From NCBI RefSeq assembly GCF_015644725.1, contig NZ_CP064795.1, positions 1,734,501 to 1,798,500 on the forward strand: DNA of 64,000 bases, written 5' to 3'. Positions 35,619 through 44,112 of the stretch are shown here, in pieces; the first letter of the stretch is position 1, and the number at the start of each line of letters is the position of its first letter. Under the pieces are notes generated by a model. The model had not been told where the DNA came from. It ran no database searches and was given only the letters and a program-made list of their open reading frames with translations. Source of the DNA: Salinimonas marina (lineage in GTDB: Bacteria; Pseudomonadota; Gammaproteobacteria; Enterobacterales; Alteromonadaceae). Position numbers and translations under genes: made by a program.

Positions 35619-36139
35619 GACAATCGGGCTTCATGCTCAGCGAGTAAACGTTCAAAACCCTTTACTTTTCCCAGCATGAGTTTCGCTTGCTCTCTCGTAT
35701 TCTGATAGTGGGGTTTGACGTACTCTGCAAAATCAGGCATTTCTTGCACCCACTCTGAATAAGCTTCTGTCTCACCTACGCTCATCAGCATTTCTGTTTT
35801 ATAACGTCGTATCTTCTCTTGTAGCTGTGAAACTATGAGGTCATTAGTTTTATTTCCATAGATCTCAGTTCGATGAACCAACTCTGAATCTTCTGAGGAC
35901 TCAGTACACCAACGAAAAACGATCGCTTTGCCACTCTTTCCCTGAATAGCTGAAATTATTCCTTCCTTTGAAAGTCGTTTTAAGTGCCTATAGACGAACT
36001 GCGTGGCATTTTTCTTATTATCAAACTCTTTCGAATATGTTTCGAAAAGATATCTCGTTACGTCAGTTACTGTAAAAGAATGCAAATCAAGAGATTCGAT
36101 AAATTTATAAAAATCAATGTTATATAATTTTTTAGGCAT
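35615..36139 (-). CDS. Winged-helix protein paired with the helicase
   Basis: A 174-residue protein. The first 85 residues look like a winged helix (FTVTDVTRYLF, then QFVYRHLKRLSKEGIIS and a beta wing GKAIVFRW). The rest is helical with a coiled-coil-like stretch near 105-120. Contacts with DNA or with the helicase are plausible. It starts 73 bases from the divergent XRE gene across a region with two inverted repeats. No named family recognised. Confidence 0.65.
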   Translation of the reverse strand: MPKKLYNIDFYKFIESLDLHSFTVTDVTRYLFETYSKEFDNKKNATQFVYRHLKRLSKEGIISAIQGKSGKAIVFRWCTESSEDSELVHRTEIYGNKTNDLIVSQLQEKIRRYKTEMLMSVGETEAYSEWVQEMPDFAEYVKPHYQNTREQAKLMLGKVKGFERLLAEHEARLS

Positions 36140-36166
36140 AATGTACTTCTCTAATGCTTAGCTCTC

Positions 36167-36212
36167 GTCTCGAAATTCGCGACAGTCTACTTTGTCTCTA
36201 TCATCGAGACAA
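36167..36212. promoter_or_regulatory. Two inverted repeats, candidate XRE operators
   Basis: GTCTCG-AAATT-CGCGAC at 36167-36183 and TTGTCTC-TATCATC-GAGACAA at 36192-36212 share a GTCTC/GAGAC (or CGAC) arm pattern. They fill the short gap between the divergent helicase operon and the XRE gene; the second overlaps the XRE start codon. This is the usual place for self-repression by a small XRE protein. Confidence 0.6.
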
Positions 36213-36478
36213 TGAAAACGTCAGTATACTCCTCACATTACGATAAGCTCAGGTTGTGGTTAAAAGCACGACGTGAAGAGCAATCTTTGTCTTTGCGAGA
36301 GGTCTCGGAAAGATGGGGTAGACACCATTCTATTTTGGGAAAGATTGAACAAGCCCGGCGCAAAATTGAGTTAGTAGAGTTCATCGAGCTATGTGAGATA
36401 ATCGGTGCTGACCCGCATGACGGGCTTTCTCTACTCATAACATCAATGAATGAAGAATCGTCGGTACATAAACTCTGA
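36212..36478 (+). CDS. XRE-family transcriptional regulator
   Basis: An 88-residue protein with a lambda-repressor-type helix-turn-helix at about residues 12-60 (RREEQSLSLREVSERWGRHHSILGK is the core, read in parts: QSLSLREVSERWG and HSILGKIEQ). It probably binds the inverted repeats that overlap its start and may repress the divergent helicase pair. It may also influence the CBASS operon that begins about 325 bases downstream. Confidence 0.85.
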   Translation: MKTSVYSSHYDKLRLWLKARREEQSLSLREVSERWGRHHSILGKIEQARRKIELVEFIELCEIIGADPHDGLSLLITSMNEESSVHKL

Positions 36479-36802
36479 ATTTTCCCTGAGATCAAACTTC
36501 AGTTTGCTTTGCAGCTATCTCTAAATTAAAACGATTGTGATACAAATGTGTTCTTCGGGCACTAAGCGGATATTGAGAAAATGGAAGTCTTACTCCGGTA
36601 CGAGCGATTAGCGTAAGTGGGCAGTGCGGACTTTTAAGGAGATTTTTCGCTCATAGCTCACATCCGAAACTATTAAGTAAATCCCACCAAATCTAGTTGA
36701 AACTACTGTCTGTAACATTTATGGCCTGTAATGGTTTTATATTCATAGCTTTATTGAATCCCTGAATTTAAGGTGATAATTTTAAGATTTGGGATTCTTC
36801 TT
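36479..36802. other. Intergenic region before the CBASS operon
   Basis: This 324-base AT-rich stretch should contain the CBASS promoter. No strong consensus promoter, terminator or small gene is visible. Confidence 0.4.
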
Positions 36803-38308
36803 ATGGCAAAGGCTGTTGTTGCAGGTTGGCAGGGGCACGACTATCAGGCTAGGGTATTCTGGTATTACGCTTCCTTTCTAAAAGATAGGACTAGGTCTGA
36901 TGTTATAGAAGTGTCGTATGAAGCTGATGCCCCTAAAGCGTTTGATGATGTAGTAGTTAAATATAATCCGCCAAGATCAGGTTACAACCCAGAACGAATT
37001 GCTGCAGAGTATTTCCAGATAAAATATCATGTTGTTTCAGGAGGCCGATTTGGTTACGAAAGCCTGATTAATCCCGAATTCATCAACGCGCAGTCCAACT
37101 CTTTGCTTCAACGTCTCAAAGAAGCAAAAGTAGTAGCTGATCCAAGTTCTTCTTTTATTCTTGTCACTACCGACACCATCTTAGACGGCGATCCCCTAGG
37201 AGAAATTCATAGGAACACTGACGGCTCTTTGGATTTGGATAAGCTTGCGGTTGGCAAAACTGCAAGAAGCAATATGGGCAAAGTTAGGAAGTTGTGGCGC
37301 GATCATCTAGGACTTAATAATGATCAAGAACTCTTTGAACTCCTAAGAGGTTTTAGGATTGAGGCGCCAGCAGATTCTCTAGAGCGTCTACGAGAAAATG
37401 CTAATATGCGGTTTAAATTTGTCGGGATAACGCCTTGCGAAACCAGCTCAGATTTTCGCTATGACGGTCTGATTCGAACGCTGAAAGGCCAAGGAAAATA
37501 CCAATTTAATCGTGACCAGTTTGAGGAAATGTGTATAGCTGAAGGACTAATACAATCATGTCCTATTGAAGATTATACCGCTGTTTCTCTCCGTTCATTC
37601 AGAGATGGTCCATTTGAAACCTTGGACGCCTCCGAGGAAAATACACTTTCCCTGCTGCATTATTTTGAGGGACGTTTTCCTGTTCCAGGTATCGAATGGG
37701 AGAATTCAATTCAGCCTGTCGTTACGGAATTCCTTCATAAAATTAGGCAATCTCAGAGAGGAAAAAAAATCAGGCTTTTTCTTGATGCACACTCATCTAT
37801 CGCTATGCTAGCAGGAAAGTGCTTTGGCGTTAAATCAAGTGTAATAGTAGAGCTAGTGCAGAAGGGAAGGGGTTCACCATCTATATGGAACGTCGATGAT
37901 GGAGGCGAAATTCGACTTACAGATGTCGAAACAATAAATGTGGAAAGAGGTAGGGACATTGCAATTGTACTCAGTATCACAAGAAATGCTCTTCCGGACG
38001 CTCAAGATTACATCGTGTCCGAATTAAGTGAGGTCGGTCAAATTCTGCATTTCTCACCAAGAGAAGGGTTTGGTTTTCAATCAATAACGAGCGGCGCTCA
38101 TGCTTCGAACGTTGCGGAATTTGTAGCAAAAAAGTTTGGAGATGTCCGTGTTCCTTTTGGTGCAAAAGTCCACATTTTTAGTGCTGCGCCTAATGCAGTT
38201 AATTTCTTTGTCGGTCAGCAAACAGACTACTTTGGAACCTGTATTTTTTACGAGTTTGACTTTAATCGTCAGGTACATGCCTCATATATTCCTTCGTTCA
38301 GGGTATAA
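36803..38308 (+). CDS. cap4: CBASS effector Cap4: nuclease fused to SAVED sensor
   Basis: About 501 residues from the ATG at 36803. An upstream start at 36773 adds ten hydrophobic residues without family support. The N-terminal domain (about 1-220) resembles the DUF4297-type PD-(D/E)xK endonuclease, with EYFQIKYH near 67-74 as the E-x-K core after an acidic DDVVVKY strand. The C-terminal domain (about 270-500) has the layout of SAVED: IRLFLDAHSSIAMLAG, then a late FFVGQQ. Cap4 binds the cyclic oligonucleotide made by the neighbouring enzyme and then cuts double-stranded DNA. It is followed after 5 bases by the CD-NTase gene. Confidence 0.85.
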   Translation: MAKAVVAGWQGHDYQARVFWYYASFLKDRTRSDVIEVSYEADAPKAFDDVVVKYNPPRSGYNPERIAAEYFQIKYHVVSGGRFGYESLINPEFINAQSNSLLQRLKEAKVVADPSSSFILVTTDTILDGDPLGEIHRNTDGSLDLDKLAVGKTARSNMGKVRKLWRDHLGLNNDQELFELLRGFRIEAPADSLERLRENANMRFKFVGITPCETSSDFRYDGLIRTLKGQGKYQFNRDQFEEMCIAEGLIQSCPIEDYTAVSLRSFRDGPFETLDASEENTLSLLHYFEGRFPVPGIEWENSIQPVVTEFLHKIRQSQRGKKIRLFLDAHSSIAMLAGKCFGVKSSVIVELVQKGRGSPSIWNVDDGGEIRLTDVETINVERGRDIAIVLSITRNALPDAQDYIVSELSEVGQILHFSPREGFGFQSITSGAHASNVAEFVAKKFGDVRVPFGAKVHIFSAAPNAVNFFVGQQTDYFGTCIFYEFDFNRQVHASYIPSFRV

Positions 38309-38313
38309 TTACT

Positions 38314-39453
38314 ATGGAACTTAATGCACAATTTAATGAATTTTTGACAAAAATCAGGCCTACAGATAAACAAAAAGAAGACTGGAAAAATGGGGCCAAA
38401 ACGCTTCGTACTAGGTTAAATAACTATGAGCCGCTGCGGGATATTGTTGTTTCTACTTTTCTTCAGGGGAGTATTCGTCGTTCAACTGCCATAAAACCAT
38501 TGAATGATAAGCGTCCCGATGTTGATATTGTTGTTGTTACTAATCTTGACTATGCTCGAACTACACCCAGGGATGCGATGGATCTATTCGAGCCATTTCT
38601 TGAAAAATTTTATTCTGGCAAATGGCAGCCACAAGGACGATCTTTTGGCATTACACTTTCTTACGTTGAACTAGATCTCGTTATAACCGCAATACCTGCA
38701 TCTGGAGAGGAAAAGCTATCGCTTTTGCAGCTCTATCGGTCAGAGTCAGTTCAAACAGTAAATTCATTGGAAGAACAGACCGACTGGCGGCTTAACAAAA
38801 ATTGGAAGCCAACAGGCTTGTTCGATTCTAGCTCTAACAGCTTACAAGACGCACCAGCATCTGAATGGAAGGCACACCCCTTGTTACTCCCAGACAGAGA
38901 TGAAAACATTTGGGGAAGAACACATCCTCTAGCCCAGATAAAGTGGACTGCAGAAAAAAACCGTGCTTGTAATGGCCACTATATAAACCTTGTCAGAGCA
39001 GTAAAGTGGTGGAAACAGAATAATAACGACAATCTACCTAAATATCCTAAAGGATATCCTCTCGAACATTTAATTGGTAACGCTCTGAACGATGGTACTC
39101 CCTCCATGGCAAGTGGTCTGGTTCAACTTATTGATACTTTCTTGAACCGGTGGGAACCTTTCTACAATCAAAAAAGAAAACCCTCTCTATCCGATCATGG
39201 TGTTCAAGAACATGACGTACTTGCTAGGTTGTCCCTTGAAGACTTTTGTCTATTTTATGAAGGTATAGCCGGGGCTTCTGTAATTGCACATAAAGCACTG
39301 GCATCTGAAGATGCAAAAGAAAGTGCAGAACTTTGGCAACAGCTGTTTGGTACATTGTTTCCACTCCCTGGCCCACAAGGGGGAGATCGAAGTGGTGGAT
39401 TTACAACTCCGACAAAGCCGGCAGAGCCTCAGAAAACTGGACGATTCGCTTGA
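38314..39453 (+). CDS. cdnD: CBASS CD-NTase (cGAS/DncV-like nucleotidyltransferase)
   Basis: A 379-residue protein with the nucleotidyltransferase signature QGSIRRST at about 50-57, metal-binding Asp69 and Asp71 (DVDIVVV), and the third Asp at 121 (ELDLVITAIP). A helical C-terminal domain follows. On phage infection such enzymes make cyclic di- or trinucleotides. Partnering with Cap4 suggests clade D and a trinucleotide signal, but the clade is inferred from context. The stop codon overlaps the probable TTG start of Cap2. Confidence 0.85.
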   Translation: MELNAQFNEFLTKIRPTDKQKEDWKNGAKTLRTRLNNYEPLRDIVVSTFLQGSIRRSTAIKPLNDKRPDVDIVVVTNLDYARTTPRDAMDLFEPFLEKFYSGKWQPQGRSFGITLSYVELDLVITAIPASGEEKLSLLQLYRSESVQTVNSLEEQTDWRLNKNWKPTGLFDSSSNSLQDAPASEWKAHPLLLPDRDENIWGRTHPLAQIKWTAEKNRACNGHYINLVRAVKWWKQNNNDNLPKYPKGYPLEHLIGNALNDGTPSMASGLVQLIDTFLNRWEPFYNQKRKPSLSDHGVQEHDVLARLSLEDFCLFYEGIAGASVIAHKALASEDAKESAELWQQLFGTLFPLPGPQGGDRSGGFTTPTKPAEPQKTGRFA

Positions 39454-41252
39454 CTAATGTTGTTCAAAGTGTGCCCTATGAATTACAGGAAATCTCTGAC
39501 TTAATTAATGCAGATCCCAGAACGGAAACCATCAGCTCCTGGGTATTCTCAGAGGGTAAAATATGGTCATTAAAATTTATCGTTCAGCTTTCGGTTCAAC
39601 CATCTCAATTTATGCCAGAGTTCAGCTCATGGCATCTTGTGATCTGGCAAGAAGGCACTTTCGTCAAAATTGAAATGTATCCGGATAAAAAAGATGGGAT
39701 ATCGGTTACGTTTCAACATCAGGATGGTAACTATAAAGATGAAACTCAGCGACCTTGGACTGCTGGAAAACCATGCCTTGAAAATGCTTTTGCAGTTTTT
39801 GGTCGATGTCAATGGTTGGAAGAGCCAGAGGAATTGGCTGATAGAGTACTCTGGCGGCTTAACCGATTACAACAATGGATAGATGCAGCTGCGCTTGAAA
39901 ATCTTGCTGTCAAGGGTGAACCGCTGGAATTACCAGCCTTTACAGGACACTCTGCATATTCACAGATTGGATTTGTAGAGAAAACAGATGAGCTGAAATA
40001 CTGGCAGTCAATGATTGGAAAGTGGGGCTATGCCAGCATTAGTATTTTACAGGGTACTCTTGATACACGTTATATAAGAGAGTTTTATAATAGCGATAAG
40101 AAGTTAATCCGGAGGTCGGAATGGTCTCCGGCTATGTGCAATAGGCCCAAAATCAAAGATATTATTTGGTTAATGTTACCTGCACTTCCTATTTTGCAAC
40201 CATGGCAGGCTCCGCGAACGTGGATGGAGCTTAACCAGTCGTTAAAAAACTTAGGTTTATCTTTCTCAGATTTTCTGGTTGATATTGGTCGTTCATTAAG
40301 GAAAGCATATCGCCGTCGTCTTCCAAAAACATTAATGCTTGGATTTCCGCTTCAAGAAAAAGTAGGAGAAGAACCACAGCATATTCACTGGCTGGCGTTA
40401 CGCCTAACTGGTATTAGTGACAACTCGACGACACGACGTGGATTTCGATCCACTGAACGGAATAGAAGAGTGTGGGACCGAGAGCAGTCATTGTCACGGG
40501 AGCCCATCAAATGGGTACGCACACAAAATTGGACTTCTGGCCAACTTAGAACACGTGGAGAAATAAGCGGTGACATTCAAAGAAAGAAAATTCTGATAAT
40601 TGGCGCGGGTTCGTTAGGAAGTGCAATATCAGAAAACCTTTTACGAATAGGCGTTGTCTCTCTTGGAATTCTTGACTCAGACTACATCCAAGTAGGCAAT
40701 CTTAGTCGTCATGCTCTAACCATGTCGGCAGTGGGTAGAAACAAAGCAGAGGCTCTTGCCGAACATTTGAATTGCATTTTGCCGGACGCAAACGCAAGTT
40801 CGTTTAACTGTGATTTTCCGCCAGAAAGCGAGTCCATTAGAAATTATCTGCGCAAGTTTGACGTCGTTGTAGACTGCACAGGAGAAGACAAAGTACTTAA
40901 GGCTATGTCTGATTTTAACTGGCAATGTGAGAAAGTCTTTGTGAGTCTGGCTATGACTTGGAAAGCGGAAGGTCTTTTCGCTTATGCTGCTAAAGAGACT
41001 ATATTTCCGGTAATTGATGCTATATCACATTTTAAAAAATGCCCTTCACCTGAAATTGACGTAACCGATGCCAAAATCGAGGGAGTAGGTTGCTGGCATC
41101 CGGTCTTTCCTGCCCGGGCGGAGGACGTAAATTTATGGGCTGCCATAGGCACAAAATTTATTTGCAGGATAGTAGGCACATCAAAGAGAGCATACGAATA
41201 TTTTAAGCAAAACCAGGATGGAACTGTAGAGCGGCAAACCCATGAGTATTGA
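39450..41252 (+). CDS. cap2: CBASS Cap2: E2-E1 ubiquitin-like conjugation enzyme
   Basis: About 600 residues from the TTG at 39450, which overlaps the CD-NTase stop; the longer frame from 39333 runs inside the CD-NTase gene. An N-terminal E2-like domain has the candidate Cys in TAGKPCLENAF near residue 113. A linker follows, then a ThiF/E1 adenylation domain with GAGSLGSAISENLL near 390 and a conserved GVGCWHPVFPAR with a candidate catalytic Cys near 548. Cap2 joins the C-terminus of the CD-NTase to targets and primes it. The 11-base overlap with cap3 indicates one transcript. Confidence 0.88.
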   Translation: MTNVVQSVPYELQEISDLINADPRTETISSWVFSEGKIWSLKFIVQLSVQPSQFMPEFSSWHLVIWQEGTFVKIEMYPDKKDGISVTFQHQDGNYKDETQRPWTAGKPCLENAFAVFGRCQWLEEPEELADRVLWRLNRLQQWIDAAALENLAVKGEPLELPAFTGHSAYSQIGFVEKTDELKYWQSMIGKWGYASISILQGTLDTRYIREFYNSDKKLIRRSEWSPAMCNRPKIKDIIWLMLPALPILQPWQAPRTWMELNQSLKNLGLSFSDFLVDIGRSLRKAYRRRLPKTLMLGFPLQEKVGEEPQHIHWLALRLTGISDNSTTRRGFRSTERNRRVWDREQSLSREPIKWVRTQNWTSGQLRTRGEISGDIQRKKILIIGAGSLGSAISENLLRIGVVSLGILDSDYIQVGNLSRHALTMSAVGRNKAEALAEHLNCILPDANASSFNCDFPPESESIRNYLRKFDVVVDCTGEDKVLKAMSDFNWQCEKVFVSLAMTWKAEGLFAYAAKETIFPVIDAISHFKKCPSPEIDVTDAKIEGVGCWHPVFPARAEDVNLWAAIGTKFICRIVGTSKRAYEYFKQNQDGTVERQTHEY

Positions 41253-41724
41253 GGATATAACGTTTTCTTGCGCAAGTGCAGAGTTTATAGTCAAACTTAG
41301 TGCCACGGCACTGAAACAAATTATTGATGAATGTATCAAAGCTGGGAGAAATGAAACCGGCGGTATTTTAATAGGCTCTTACAGTAAAGACGGTTCTACT
41401 GCTCTTCTTGTTGAAGCCACTGCGAGACCTGATGATTCCCTCGCTGGTAGAACAACATTTCAACGAGGGATAAATGGGTTGCAACCTTTACTCGATTCGC
41501 GCTGGAAAGTGGGCAGATATTACGTTGGCGAGTGGCATTTCCATCCAGGAGGTTCTCCTGAGCCTAGTAGAGATGATCTAGAATCGATGAGACTAATTTC
41601 CCAAGCTCCAAATTATCAATGTCAGGAACCCATAATGATCATTCTAGGCGGTTATCCACCAGTATCTTATAAGCTAAGTGGCAGCGTTTTTCCTCGGGGA
41701 AAAATACCGGTTCGCCTTAATTGA
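41242..41724 (+). CDS. cap3: CBASS Cap3: JAB/JAMM isopeptidase
   Basis: A 160-residue protein with a complete JAMM site: Glu near 36 (ETGGILIG), then EWHFHPGGSPEPSRDDL giving H-x-H, Ser and Asp near 97-113. Cap3 removes the conjugates made by Cap2. With Cap4, CD-NTase and Cap2 upstream it completes a type II CBASS. After the stop, a CTGTCAGA/TCTGACAG inverted repeat (about 41740-41779) may help end the transcript. Confidence 0.9.
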   Translation: MSIEDITFSCASAEFIVKLSATALKQIIDECIKAGRNETGGILIGSYSKDGSTALLVEATARPDDSLAGRTTFQRGINGLQPLLDSRWKVGRYYVGEWHFHPGGSPEPSRDDLESMRLISQAPNYQCQEPIMIILGGYPPVSYKLSGSVFPRGKIPVRLN

Positions 41725-41914
41725 ATTAGTCATCATTTGATCTGTCAGATTCAATTTTGGAGCTTAATAAATTCTGACAGTCTCCTGTGTACGTAAACCG
41801 GTCGTCGGCGCATTGAGTTTTTAATTCCATCATTTAGCGTAAAACGGTAGTACGTTCGTTATAAATTTAGTAGCAGCTTTCGGTGCCAAAGCAGTCAATA
41901 GTGTTAAAACACCA

Positions 41915-42886
41915 TCAAGATAAACGGCTCAAAGGACTTACTACGCCATTTGCGCCTTGCTGAAGAACATGAGTATAAATTTGAGTTGTTTTTACATCTG
42001 AGTGCCCCAGTTGGGCTTGAACCGTCCGGATATCTGCGCCAGATTGTAGTAAATGGGTGGCAAAGGAGTGCCTTAAAGTATGAGGCGTGATTGGTTTTGT
42101 CAAACCCGACACCAACACCGCTTGTTTGACCGCTTTACGAACGCAAGTAGGATGAAAATGATGCCTTCTTATTTCACCAGTTTCTGGATCTGCGCTAAGT
42201 TTATGAGAGGGGAACAAGAACTGCCAAGCGAGCGACTTATTTGCTGAAGGATATTTTTTGGCTAGCGCATGAGGCATCCAAACGCCGGCGTATTGCTCAT
42301 TCTGAATATCAAGTCTCAGGTATTCATCAACCTGCGCTATTTGATTTCTAAGTAATGGAATTAGCTCCGTTGCCAAAGTTACGACTCGATGTTTTTTTCC
42401 TTTACCATTCCAGACCCTTAAACACTTATAATCGAAGTCGATATCTTGCACGCGAAGTTGTACAGCTTCCATGCTTCTTAGGCCACTGCCATACATCAAG
42501 CCAGCAATAAGATAGTAACGTTTGTTCAATCCTGACATAAGCAGCTTCACTTCATCCTGCGTCATAACAATGGGCAGTTTGGGTTGACGTTTACTTCTGG
42601 CAAAATTCAAATTAAGAGACAGTTCATTCTTGATAATGTGCTTATACAGAAACGATAGCGAGTTTAACGCAGTGGCTTGCGTGCGCGGTGACACATTTGC
42701 ATTCAGCGCCAAATGTTCAAGGTATTGTTCCACTTCATTATCACCCATTGATGAAGGGTGACGTTTCCCGTGAAAGTGAATAAAGGCTGAAATCCACTTC
42801 AAATAAGTAGAGACAGTCCTTGGAGAATACTGTCTCAGCAACATGTACTCAGTGATATGGTTTAAGAGAGGAGACTTTGTTTTCAT
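41915..42886 (-). CDS. intI: Integron integrase IntI
   Basis: A 323-residue tyrosine recombinase. The catalytic set is visible: GSGLRSMEAVQLR (Arg), HTLRHSFATHLLQSG (His, Arg), GHSDVKTTQIYTH (His, Tyr). The segment between LFPSHKLSADPETGEIRRHH and the HTLRH box is the extra domain that separates integron integrases from Xer proteins. It recombines attC hairpins with attI. The gene runs away from attI and the cassettes, the normal integron arrangement, and a LexA-like box lies just upstream of its start. Confidence 0.95.
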   Translation of the reverse strand: MKTKSPLLNHITEYMLLRQYSPRTVSTYLKWISAFIHFHGKRHPSSMGDNEVEQYLEHLALNANVSPRTQATALNSLSFLYKHIIKNELSLNLNFARSKRQPKLPIVMTQDEVKLLMSGLNKRYYLIAGLMYGSGLRSMEAVQLRVQDIDFDYKCLRVWNGKGKKHRVVTLATELIPLLRNQIAQVDEYLRLDIQNEQYAGVWMPHALAKKYPSANKSLAWQFLFPSHKLSADPETGEIRRHHFHPTCVRKAVKQAVLVSGLTKPITPHTLRHSFATHLLQSGADIRTVQAQLGHSDVKTTQIYTHVLQQGANGVVSPLSRLS

Positions 42887-42900
42887 GACTTTTAATATTA

Positions 42901-42916
42901 GTGTATAAATATACAG
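42901..42916 (-). promoter_or_regulatory. LexA-like SOS box upstream of intI
   Basis: GTGTATAAATATACAG on the plus strand reads CTGTATATTTATACAC toward intI, close to the LexA consensus CTGT-N8-ACAG with one outer base changed. It is 15 bases before the start codon. SOS control of integron integrases is well documented, so the integrase is probably DNA-damage inducible here. Confidence 0.65.
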
Positions 42917-43084
42917 TTATAGCAGCCTTTCCCCTATATTCAAGCAAACGACCCAATCGCGCGTTTGCATCCTGAAATTAAAAAGCTTTGTTTCCTTGCA
43001 GCTGTTACCTGTGTCGGCTTTCAGAAACTTGATAATAATGGCAATATGGATAAAAACGAGCGGTAGCTTGGTAGAAAAACGCGC

Positions 43085-43115
43085 AAGTTGCGCCTTATTA
43101 AATTGTTAGAGTGCA
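43085..43115 (+). other. Integron attI site
   Basis: A GTTAGAG recombination triplet (43105-43111) preceded by CGCCTTATTAAATT, which mirrors the left arm of the attC sites. It lies between the divergent intI and the first cassette gene, whose start is only eight bases away. Confidence 0.7.
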
Positions 43116-43118
43116 CTG

Positions 43119-43664
43119 ATGATATGTAGAAATTGCGGAGAATCACTTAATGATTCATCTGTTATTGATAAAGTAAAATATTTCGTATGTTCTTCCTGTG
43201 GTGAAGTAATCGAAGTAGATTTAAATATTAAACAATTAGGATTTAATATACTTCATCGAAAAGAGAGTAAGGGCATCCATGAAAGTTATTCTGCTGACTT
43301 CACTATTGATGGAAAATCCCTACTGACAACTTTAGTAACTAAGGCTGACGGCCACCGCGATTTTCTGGGCTGCTTCGCAAAAGGCTGGGACAATCTCAAT
43401 AAGCACAGTTTAAAACAGCTTTTACTTCAACAACCGCCTGAAACTGAATCTGGTAGAAGCCTTATTTACGTTTGTCCGGAGTGCGCTGATATAGGTTGTG
43501 GTGCTTATGGATGCAAAATTTCTAAGGTAGGCGAAGAGTATATTTGGAGTCAATTTGCATATGAGAATGGGTACGAAGAACCGCAACCAATCAGGGACAT
43601 CGACCCCTTCGTGTTTACTGCCACCGAATATGAAAATCTTGTCAACCGTGCGTTTGCACTCTAA
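43119..43664 (+). CDS. Integron cassette protein with zinc-ribbon
   Basis: A 181-residue protein. The N-terminal CRNCGE and CSSCGE (residues about 3 and 25) form a typical zinc ribbon. A second part carries CPECADIGCGAYGC near 122-135, a layout common in uncharacterised integron cassette proteins. Start ATG lies eight bases from attI, so it is probably transcribed from an integron promoter. The stop codon lies inside the following attC site, as is usual for cassettes. Function unknown. Confidence 0.75.
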   Translation: MICRNCGESLNDSSVIDKVKYFVCSSCGEVIEVDLNIKQLGFNILHRKESKGIHESYSADFTIDGKSLLTTLVTKADGHRDFLGCFAKGWDNLNKHSLKQLLLQQPPETESGRSLIYVCPECADIGCGAYGCKISKVGEEYIWSQFAYENGYEEPQPIRDIDPFVFTATEYENLVNRAFAL

Positions 43665-43770
43665 CAAGGCGCTTAAATCGCAATTGCCTTCGGCAATTGC
43701 TGGGACGCAAACGCGTGGCGGCTTCGCCATTATGCCCCACGTGCCTGCGCCCCTTATTTAAAAGTTAGCG
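43660..43770 (+). other. attC site of cassette 1
   Basis: Outer elements CTAACAAGG at the left and CCTTATTTAAAAGTTAGCG at the right are complementary, with GTTAGCG (43764-43770) as the crossover side. Internal arms (ACGCAAACGCGTGGCGGC with GCCCCACGTGCCTGCG) fold into the usual hairpin. A further CAATTGCC-TTC-GGCAATTG stem lies near the left end. Confidence 0.85.
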
Positions 43771-43797
43771 GCCACGACGCAGTAATGCACAATATTC

Positions 43798-43844
43798 TGT
43801 ACATGTGCTCATTTCCGATCTAAACTTGTACCATATAATGTACA
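43798..43844 (+). promoter_or_regulatory. Promoter and operator of the yefM-yoeB cassette
   Basis: TGTACA occurs at 43798-43803 and 43839-43844, and the second is part of the perfect inverted repeat ACTTGTAC-N8-GTACAAGT that spans a TATAAT-like -10 box. The E. coli YefM-YoeB operator is built on TGTACA, so this cassette appears to bring its own self-repressed promoter. Confidence 0.75.
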
Positions 43845-43857
43845 AGTGGGGTGCAAA

Positions 43858-44112
43858 ATGAGAATTGTCTCTTTTACCGAAGCTCGAAATGGTCTAAAAG
43901 CCGTTTTGGACAATGTAATCAACGATGCAGATACAACAGTAATCACTCGTCGTGACTCTGAAGATGCTGTTGTAATGTCATTAGATTATTACAACAGTCT
44001 TATGGAAACCGTTCATTTACTTCGTTCTCCAGCGAACGCTGAACACTTAAATCGTTCAATAGCACAGTTTAAAGCGGCAAAAACGACCCAGCGAGAACTT
44101 ATTGATGAGTAA
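43858..44112 (+). CDS. yefM: Antitoxin YefM (Phd family)
   Basis: An 84-residue protein from the ATG at 43858; a GTG at 43846 is also in frame but close to the operator. N-terminal MRIVSFTEARNGLKAVLD and VVMSLDYYNSLMET are Phd/YefM hallmarks that bind DNA and dimerise. The C-terminal tail neutralises YoeB. The stop codon overlaps the toxin start by eight bases. Confidence 0.93.
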   Translation: MRIVSFTEARNGLKAVLDNVINDADTTVITRRDSEDAVVMSLDYYNSLMETVHLLRSPANAEHLNRSIAQFKAAKTTQRELIDE

